Below, piece after piece: positions 1 through 5,797 of a stretch of 38,031 bases of DNA. The DNA lies in the NCBI GenBank assembly GCA_021201665.1, contig JAJQEO010000067.1, forward strand, positions 1 through 38,031, given 5' to 3'. How positions within the stretch are numbered: position 1 is the stretch's first letter; each line of letters opens with the position of its first letter. The position numbers and the translations under genes are program-made. This DNA is from Lachnospiraceae bacterium. GTDB lineage: Bacteria; Bacillota; Clostridia; Lachnospirales; Lachnospiraceae. Under the pieces are notes generated by a model. It saw nothing but the letters and a program-made list of their open reading frames with translations, was not told the origin of the DNA and ran no database searches.

Positions 1-72
1 CAGAGAAAAAACTCTGGCTACTTGGCGTGCTTTAAAAAACGGCTGTGAATAGTAACTAAAAAACTATATGAA

Positions 73-100
73 GCAGGGGCAGAAATCCTTCTGCCCCTGC
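73..100 (-). terminator. Perfect hairpin downstream of fic, possible terminator
   Basis: A perfect 10-bp inverted repeat (GCAGGGGCAG / CTGCCCCTGC) with an 8-nt loop lies about 200 bp past the stop codon of the minus-strand fic gene. Read on the minus strand it is followed after a few bases by a T-rich stretch ending in six T. That fits a factor-independent terminator, but the T tract is not immediately adjacent, so it is only a candidate. Confidence 0.4.
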
Positions 101-116
101 TGATTACATAACTTTC

Positions 117-224
117 GCATTTACACGGCAGCGAAACACCGATAACATCGCTCACATTTCATCGGCAACGAAACGCCGATAATATCGCTCACATTTGAAC
201 GGCAGCGAAACACCGATTGGCGTG
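117..224. repeat. 37-bp tandem repeat, three copies
   Basis: Three head-to-tail imperfect copies of about 37 bp (117-152, 153-189, 190-224) share the core GGCARCGAAACRCCGAT followed by AATATCGCTCACATTT or a close variant. There are no spacers between copies, so this is a tandem repeat and not a CRISPR array. It lies in the non-coding stretch downstream of fic. Positions 225-296 hold no recognisable gene. Confidence 0.8.
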
Positions 225-296
225 TGTTCATCGCGCAGCACGTTTTTATTTTATCGCGAAGCAATATAATGTCAAGTTCCCATTAAGTCTAATCCC

Positions 297-1220
297 CTAC
301 AGCAACATATTTAATTTCACCGCCGGCCTCTTCTTTCGCTCCCATATCTTCACCATCTGCTCCCGCAGAAACTCCAGAAATCCATCGATCTTTCCGGTCT
401 TATCGAATACGGTCAGTGCCATGTAATACGTCTTTTTGTCCTCCTCGAACAGCACCAGAGGCGGATAGTCATGTGTCATGAGGTAATAGTTCAGCAACGT
501 CCTCCCCAGACGTCCATTCCCGTCAGCAAACGGATGGATCTCCTCAAAACGCAGGTGAAGATACGCGGCTATGGTCATGACATCTCTGCCTTCCTCCTCT
601 TTCACTTCCTCCAGAAGCTCCTCCAGAAGCTCCTCCAGCTCCGTCCCCACATCCTCCGGCGCTGCGCCAACGCCGTCCCCTGTCACGTAATCATGGATTT
701 TGAATTTTCCGGGACGTTCCCCTTTCTGATAACGTGTCTCATCAGCTTTGCCCATCGCGCAGCGATTCTGCATGGGCAAAGCGACCTGCCCTCGCCGGGT
801 GGCATCCCACGCTTCGCATGGGATATTCCCTCGCCGGGTGGCATCTCCGCCCTTCGGGCGAGATATCCCTCGAGCATCGCGAGGGGGCGTTTCCATATAA
901 CATCCTGTCATCAGGTGGCGGTGCAGCTCGCATATCAGTTCCACAGAAAGTGCTCTCCTCTGAACCACACATTCCAGCAGAAAATCAAAGCAATCTTTCT
1001 GGTTTTTTATCTCAAACAGATTCCGAAGATCACCTGTATAGTTGATCACTCTGCCATTCTCAAAGATCTCTCTTGTATCATGCAGAGTGATTTCTTCATT
1101 TTCAATTTTTCCGGAATGATAAGCAAAAAGAATGCGGAAATTATCCAGCAGTATACGGTAATCCGCTGCTGTATTTCTTTGCTCCTTTTTCCATCCGGAA
1201 ACGATTTGCTCAAAACTCAT
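297..1220 (-). CDS. Fic family protein (adenylyltransferase), with in-frame repeat insertion
   Basis: Fic-domain enzymes transfer AMP (or a related nucleotide moiety) from a nucleotide onto a hydroxyl of a target protein. The active-site motif HPFADGNGRLGR is complete at residues 229-240, with the catalytic His at 229. Residues 36-41 (SGKIEN) match the N-terminal inhibitory motif S/TxxxE(G/N) of autoinhibited Fic proteins. The ATG at 1218-1220 follows an AGGAGG site at good spacing. Residues 109-159 form a 51-residue segment, rich in Arg/Gly and containing DATRRG twice 13 residues apart. It splits the family-typical stretch between GCY and DETRYQKGERPG and is encoded by palindromic repeat DNA. 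A second small in-frame repeat (ELLE units from 12-bp repeats) sits near residues 195-204. Both Fic core and inhibitory motif survive, so the protein may still be active. The target is unknown. Confidence 0.88.
   Translation of the reverse strand: MSFEQIVSGWKKEQRNTAADYRILLDNFRILFAYHSGKIENEEITLHDTREIFENGRVINYTGDLRNLFEIKNQKDCFDFLLECVVQRRALSVELICELHRHLMTGCYMETPPRDARGISRPKGGDATRRGNIPCEAWDATRRGQVALPMQNRCAMGKADETRYQKGERPGKFKIHDYVTGDGVGAAPEDVGTELEELLEELLEEVKEEEGRDVMTIAAYLHLRFEEIHPFADGNGRLGRTLLNYYLMTHDYPPLVLFEEDKKTYYMALTVFDKTGKIDGFLEFLREQMVKIWERKKRPAVKLNMLL
744..896. repeat. Palindromic module of 39-bp period inserted in fic
   Basis: This 153-bp segment is a multiple of three and codes for the extra residues 109-159 of Fic. 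Units begin at 789, 828 and 867, a 39-bp period. The first two start with CCCTCGCCGGGTGGCATC, then a hairpin, then GATAT. Hairpins include ATCCCACGC/GCATGGGAT (one G-T pair) and CGCCC-TTC-GGGCG. A further inverted repeat (GCCCAT/ATGGGC) lies at the left end. Positions 788-826 are identical to 24804-24842 in the spacer upstream of the helicase gene. Confidence 0.8.
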
Positions 1221-1254
1221 CCCACGTCCTCCTGTCGCAGTATATCTTTCTGCC

Positions 1255-1263
1255 AGTATACCA
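1255..1263 (-). promoter_or_regulatory. Extended -10 promoter for fic
   Basis: Read on the minus strand this is TGGTATACT, an extended -10 element (TGnTATACT). It would start a transcript about 30 nt before the fic start codon. No good -35 box is visible, which is usual for extended -10 promoters. A second TATACT lies 16 bp further downstream at 1239-1244. Confidence 0.45.
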
Positions 1264-1373
1264 CACTCTCACGACGTGCAGGAATTTATTTTCAAATCTT
1301 TGATGCGGTGGCAAAACCCACAATTGAGCAGCTCTTGTATTACGGCAAACTACAGGAATCGCTGCAGAAATAG

Positions 1374-1664
1374 CTACAGGAATGTTTCGATATAATCATA
1401 CCTTCCGTCTTTCACCAGATGCTTGATAGCCTGTCTGGCCAGAGGCTGCGCCTGCACCTCATCAAAAATAATCACTGATTTCCGCACCGTCAGGTTCACA
1501 TGGTAAATCATTTGCAGGCGCAAAAACAGAAAATTCAGATCAGACAAATCACTGAACAGATCATTTACCTCCTGCGATGCAACAGAAAAATCAATCAGAA
1601 TATAGCTTTCGTATTCTTTTTTAGCAAATTCCTCCACCAGAGTCGATTTCCCTAATTGTTTTTA
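1374..1664 (-). pseudogene. Remnant of an AAA (DUF4143-type) ATPase
   Basis: The minus strand reads from the end of a Walker A motif (LGKSTLVEEFAKKEY) through a middle region to a Walker B-like block (VIIFDEVQ) and the conserved run ARQAIKHLVKDGRYDYIET. That order is typical of the AAA ATPases that carry a C-terminal DUF4143 domain. A stop codon lies just before the Walker A residues, so the N-terminus is missing. The reading frame ends two residues after YIET, so the rest of the ATPase and the C-terminal domain are missing too. The only initiation codon in the open part is the GTG at 1637. It is treated as a decayed gene. Intact members are about 400 residues. Confidence 0.75.
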
Positions 1665-1791
1665 ATACGCATTGACTTCACACGTGTCATCTATTATCAT
1701 AAACACAGTGCAGGGAGGTAAACCATGTTGACCGACATTATACCTTTTAAATAAAACGCCATTTTCGCGCAACATCTGTCTGGTTTTTAAA

Positions 1792-1820
1792 TTGATAAAT
1801 ATCTTTTCAATCATTATATT
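1792..1820 (+). promoter_or_regulatory. Promoter of the TIR/TPR gene
   Basis: TTGATA at 1792-1797 and TATATT at 1815-1820 are separated by exactly 17 bp, a near-consensus housekeeping promoter. The predicted transcript would begin about 25 nt before the ATG at 1851, with a GGGGGA ribosome binding site in between. Confidence 0.65.
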
Positions 1821-1850
1821 TTTTTATAGAAACGGGGGAAGTCATCTGCA

Positions 1851-4800
1851 ATGAATGAACTGCACTGTAAGACAAGAGGCAATACCAGTCCGGGCAGAAA
1901 GCCCTGCGTATATTTTACCTGCCACCCTCAGGATTTTCCTGTATATTTTGATTCTGTTGTCTCGGATATTCTTGCAGTCCAGGATTGCGCCATCTGGTAC
2001 AACGCTGAGCCTGATTCTCCATGGGAAGACATCGAATTCGATTTAAAACAGATGCAGCTGTTTGTAATTCCGGTTACATCTCATTTTTTATACGAAGATA
2101 ACCGCGCGCGAAGCATCGAGTTTCCTTATGCCCTCAAACATCATATTCCTGTTTTGCCCCTGATGATGGAATCCGGATTAGAGAAAGACTTTAATCGTGT
2201 CTGCGGGGATCTGCAGTTTCTGGATGTGACTTCTGCCGCCGCGGATCCTACGGCCCTGCCTTATAAAGATAAATTACAATTGTTTCTGCGCTCTGTGTTC
2301 CCGGGCAACCAGATTCTCCTGTGTGTCCGCTCTGCTTTTAACGCTACAATTTTCCTCAGCTATCGCAAGCAGGATCGAAAAGACGCCCAGGAGCTGATGA
2401 AATTCATCCACCAGAACAATTTTTGCCGCGACATCGCCATCTGGTATGATGAATTCCTGACTCCCGGCGAAAATTTTAATCAGGCAATACAGGAAATTAT
2501 AGAAAAAAGCCAGCTCTTTGTCCTGGTCGTGACCCCCAGTCTGGTCAGCCGGGATAATTATGTAATGAAAATCGAATACCCGGCTGCATATGACATGGGC
2601 TTATCAATCCTTCCCGCTGAAATGAAAAGCACAGACAGGGAATCTCTGCAAAAATGTTATCCCGGTATCCCGGAGATCATCGACGCGCATGACAGTGTCT
2701 CCCTTTCGTCCGCGCTGAAAGAAGCCCTTCGCGGGGCATTGATTTCCAAAAACACCGATCCCGATGACCCGCAGCATTTGTATTATATTGGACTGGCTTA
2801 CCTTTTGGGGATAGACGTGGAGGTCGATTACGGCCAGGCCGTAAGCCTGATTACGAGCGCCGCAGATTCCGGACTGGATGAAGCAATTAAAAAACTGACA
2901 GATATGTATCAAAATGGGGAGGGCGTACCTCGCGACCTGCAGACCGCTATCTGCTGGCAGAAAAAATATGTCGCTGTAAAGGAAGAAAATTATCGGAATT
3001 CACAGACGGGCAGCAATAAAAGCGCTCTGCTTGGCGCTCTTTTGGAGCTTGGGGATTTTTACCGGGAGCTTCGCAGCACAGACTCAGCAAAGCAAATATT
3101 CCTGGAAATATTGGAGCTTTGCGCTGATTCCTCCGCAAATTTCTCTGCAGATTCCTCCGCTGATTCACAGAATTTCTTCATATCCGCCTGCCGCCGTCTT
3201 GGCGATCTCAGCGCAAAAGAGCGGAAGCACTATGAAGCGGAGATGTATTACCGCAAAGCATTTTCACAGTGCGAAGCGGCTTACCAGAAGAATCCGTCCT
3301 CTCAGATCACCCGCGGGCTTTGCGGATGCTACAGCGATCTGGCTTCTATCTGCCTTGCTCAGCTGTTTTTCGATGATACCAGGCTTCAGGATGCTCATCT
3401 GTATAATGAAAAGGCTCTCCACTTATGCCGGCAGCTGGCGGAGGAAGCACAAACCCTGGACAACCTTCAGCTTCTGGCCGGCTGTTACGCAAATATGGGA
3501 TACATCTGCGGTCTGGAGGCTCGCCGCAGCATAGAAGATACTGCCATCCCGGAAGCCAGCCGCAGCATAGAAGATACTATCATCCCGGAGAACAGCCACA
3601 GTCCGCAAGCCGCTCCTGACGAACTCAGTTGCCTGGAACAGGCAAAAGCGATTTACCTGTCCCTGGCTGATAATACAAATGTCCGCTCTGTCCGCGAAGG
3701 ACTGGCAGCCGTACTTATCAATCTGGGCACCTGTCATTTTAACAGGAAGGATTATATTCATGCGGCATCCTGTTTTTTGCAGGCTCTTTCAGAGGCAAAC
3801 TCCCTGGCCTCTGATTTTGAAACAGTCGACGCATATAAATTAAAAAGCAGAGTTTATCAGGCTTTGGGAGAATTATCCGGAGCACAGAGGGACATCAGAC
3901 AAGCTCAGGTTTACTATAAAAAAAGCGCTGAACTATTAAGTTCCCTTTCTCTCAAAACGAATGCGGTAGAATTGTGGCATGAGTTGATCACGTGCTATGA
4001 AAAGCTGTCCGGGTTTCTGGAAAAAACGGAGGAGCTTTCGGAAGCCAGAAGCTGCCTGGAACAGGCGCAGCAGCACGCGGAAGCCATTGTGAAAAAGCAG
4101 AACTCACCGGAATCCCGGGAGGATCTGGTCTACGTCTATTCTGACATTGCAAATTTATGCACCCTGGAAGGAAGCTATGACGATGCTGTTGCTTATCACA
4201 ATCGAACAATACAGCTATACGAAACCTTAAAAGAGGAAACCGGTAAAGAAAAATTAACGGATACTCTGCTTAAGCAGTATCTTAAAATCGGAGATTATTG
4301 TAAAAAAGGCGGAGCCGCGGCCATCCGAACCGTGCTGAACGGGCAGGAAGCCGACATTTCCACAAGATATGACCGGTTTGGGACCGTCATGAGTTCCAGA
4401 AGATTTTTGGCGGATGCCATGAACTGTTATGAAAAAGGTGCCCTGCTTTGCTGCCAGTTAATCGAAAACGCCATAAAGCTGCCCGAAATGCGCAGGTATC
4501 TCTCCTGGTTTTATCCGCGTATTTCCGAGATCTATGAATTAAAAAAAGAGCCGGTCAGCAGAAAGTGGTACTTCAAGAGAGGCTTCGCGCTGCGGGAGGC
4601 TTTAAGCGGCGACCAGAGCATGCAGAAACATGAGTACGCAGATGCCGTCAGGTATTATGACAGTGCACTGACTGAACAAGAAGCACTGGCCGGGGATGCA
4701 ACTCCAGCTACGGCTGATGCTGCGCCCTCGGCCAGTGGCAGGCGGCAGGCAAACGGAGAACCATTGACTGGTAAAAATGGACGGACTGGTGAAACTAAAT

Positions 4801-5537
4801 CGGCTGACGATAACGGTCGAACTGATAAAGCAGAAGAAAAGAAATACTTCCTGCGTGAGCGCGCCATCACATATTATCATTCCGGCAAAGCGTGGAGAGC
4901 TCTGTGGGAAGCGGATTTCTTTGACGATGGCAGTAAGCGTGATAAAGCCTTTGCACATTTGCAATCCGCGCAGAAGCTTTTTTCAAAACTATATGATTTA
5001 ACCAGGGCGAAAGCGGACTATCAGTTTCTCTTAAATTGCTGCTTCCTCCAGGGACAATTATATGTCACCCTTTGCCCTTCCGAGCAGGATATGGAAGCTG
5101 CTCTAAAATGTTATGAAAAAGTTTACGAATTATACCTGTCATCTGCAAAAAGCGTCAATGACCCGGCATCCAGAAGATTGTTTGTAAGATGCTGTGCCCA
5201 TTTAGGCGATGCCTGGTGGAAAAAGGACCGGACAATGGGATGGCATTATTACGACCAGCAATGTAGGGTGGGCAAAGCACTTGTCCAGGAAGCCGGAACC
5301 ATAGAAGATATCCGTGCTTTAGCCACCTGTTATTCCCATACTGCAAGCGTCTGCCGTCTTGCCGGAATCCAGCCGGATCAGATCTCCGGATTTCAGTTAG
5401 ACGGAGAAACGTACAGCATCGAATCGCTGCTGAACACTGCAGGCTCTATTTACAGAAGATATCCTCAGCTGCAAAAAGAGGCGGAAGAGCTGGAAGCATA
5501 TTGCAGAGGACTCGGAATTGCGGCTGTGTTTGAATGA
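1851..5537 (+). CDS. Double-TIR, Sel1/TPR repeat protein (1228 aa)
   Basis: Two TIR-like domains are followed by a long helical repeat array. The first (about residues 18-155) opens with YFTCHPQDF and contains CAIWY, LFVIPVT and SIEFP. The second (about 165-295) is more canonical: IFLSYRKQDRKDAQ, then IAIWYDEFLTPGENF, LFVLVVTPSLV and KIEYP, where Glu242 aligns with the catalytic Glu of NAD-cleaving TIR domains. A Sel1-like segment follows (about 305-370), then TPR-type repeats to the C-terminus. There is no signal peptide or membrane segment, so it is probably cytoplasmic. Known TIR proteins of bacteria often act in immunity through NAD consumption or nucleotide signalling; whether this one does is inference. 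Low-complexity inserts occur near residues 435-445, 560-595 and 950-995. It is a lone gene with its own promoter, flanked by broken genes. Confidence 0.85.
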   Translation: MNELHCKTRGNTSPGRKPCVYFTCHPQDFPVYFDSVVSDILAVQDCAIWYNAEPDSPWEDIEFDLKQMQLFVIPVTSHFLYEDNRARSIEFPYALKHHIPVLPLMMESGLEKDFNRVCGDLQFLDVTSAAADPTALPYKDKLQLFLRSVFPGNQILLCVRSAFNATIFLSYRKQDRKDAQELMKFIHQNNFCRDIAIWYDEFLTPGENFNQAIQEIIEKSQLFVLVVTPSLVSRDNYVMKIEYPAAYDMGLSILPAEMKSTDRESLQKCYPGIPEIIDAHDSVSLSSALKEALRGALISKNTDPDDPQHLYYIGLAYLLGIDVEVDYGQAVSLITSAADSGLDEAIKKLTDMYQNGEGVPRDLQTAICWQKKYVAVKEENYRNSQTGSNKSALLGALLELGDFYRELRSTDSAKQIFLEILELCADSSANFSADSSADSQNFFISACRRLGDLSAKERKHYEAEMYYRKAFSQCEAAYQKNPSSQITRGLCGCYSDLASICLAQLFFDDTRLQDAHLYNEKALHLCRQLAEEAQTLDNLQLLAGCYANMGYICGLEARRSIEDTAIPEASRSIEDTIIPENSHSPQAAPDELSCLEQAKAIYLSLADNTNVRSVREGLAAVLINLGTCHFNRKDYIHAASCFLQALSEANSLASDFETVDAYKLKSRVYQALGELSGAQRDIRQAQVYYKKSAELLSSLSLKTNAVELWHELITCYEKLSGFLEKTEELSEARSCLEQAQQHAEAIVKKQNSPESREDLVYVYSDIANLCTLEGSYDDAVAYHNRTIQLYETLKEETGKEKLTDTLLKQYLKIGDYCKKGGAAAIRTVLNGQEADISTRYDRFGTVMSSRRFLADAMNCYEKGALLCCQLIENAIKLPEMRRYLSWFYPRISEIYELKKEPVSRKWYFKRGFALREALSGDQSMQKHEYADAVRYYDSALTEQEALAGDATPATADAAPSASGRRQANGEPLTGKNGRTGETKSADDNGRTDKAEEKKYFLRERAITYYHSGKAWRALWEADFFDDGSKRDKAFAHLQSAQKLFSKLYDLTRAKADYQFLLNCCFLQGQLYVTLCPSEQDMEAALKCYEKVYELYLSSAKSVNDPASRRLFVRCCAHLGDAWWKKDRTMGWHYYDQQCRVGKALVQEAGTIEDIRALATCYSHTASVCRLAGIQPDQISGFQLDGETYSIESLLNTAGSIYRRYPQLQKEAEELEAYCRGLGIAAVFE
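3525..3600 (+). repeat. 36-bp tandem repeat inside the TIR/TPR gene
   Basis: Two adjacent 36-bp copies encode the 12-residue units SRSIEDTAIPEA and SRSIEDTIIPEN between two TPR helices, and a partial third copy follows. The copies differ by a few bases. The unit length equals that of the repeats in the GH2 and helicase genes. Confidence 0.75.
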
Positions 5538-5693
5538 GTGAGCTTCCCATCGTCTAAAGAGCATTTTAATAAATCTGTTAAAAAAACTCTGACCATTCCT
5601 GCGTGGCTCAATAAAATTGCTTTGGAACAGGGGATCAATTTTTCTCAGACACTGCAGGACGTCCTGCTGGCAAAGATTAATGCTACGGCATGA
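5538..5693 (+). pseudogene. Orphan C-terminal end of a HicB-type antitoxin
   Basis: Starting immediately after the stop of the TIR/TPR gene and in the same frame, 51 codons read as the end of a HicB antitoxin: KKTLTIPAWLNKIALEQGIN, then FSQTLQDVLLAKI. This is the ribbon-helix-helix DNA-binding part of the family. The N-terminal RNase-H-like fold is absent and no hicA toxin is seen nearby. The first codon is GTG without a clear ribosome binding site, so translation is doubtful unless it is reinitiated from the upstream stop. It is best explained as a remnant left when the TIR/TPR gene replaced the rest of a hicAB locus. Confidence 0.75.
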
Positions 5694-5705
5694 GCATGAC
5701 TACAA

Positions 5706-5746
5706 GATGAGCGGCTGAAACAGCCGCTCATCTTCATTTTTTCCCT
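5706..5746 (+). terminator. Strong rho-independent terminator
   Basis: A perfect 12-bp stem (GATGAGCGGCTG / CAGCCGCTCATC) with an AAA loop is followed by TTCATTTTTT and more T-rich sequence. It closes the TIR/TPR and hicB-remnant transcript. On the minus strand the hairpin lacks a trailing T tract, so it would serve the GH2 gene less well. Confidence 0.85.
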
Positions 5747-5797
5747 TTATTTTTCTCTTTATTTTTTATTGCTCACCTTCTTGAAGAAGCTGCCCTT

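Noticed and set aside
117..224. CRISPR array at the left edge
   Set aside because: The 37-bp units are directly adjacent with no unique spacers, and no cas genes are present.
471..1373. Plus-strand open frame of 300 codons across fic
   Set aside because: It is antisense to fic, spans its palindromic insertion and the spacer, and shows no recognised domain.
1662..1814. Minus-strand ORF of 50 codons beginning MIEKIFINLK
   Set aside because: Its start overlaps the -10 region of the TIR/TPR promoter, no homology is recognised, and it ends where the ATPase remnant begins; it may be further gene debris but cannot be supported.
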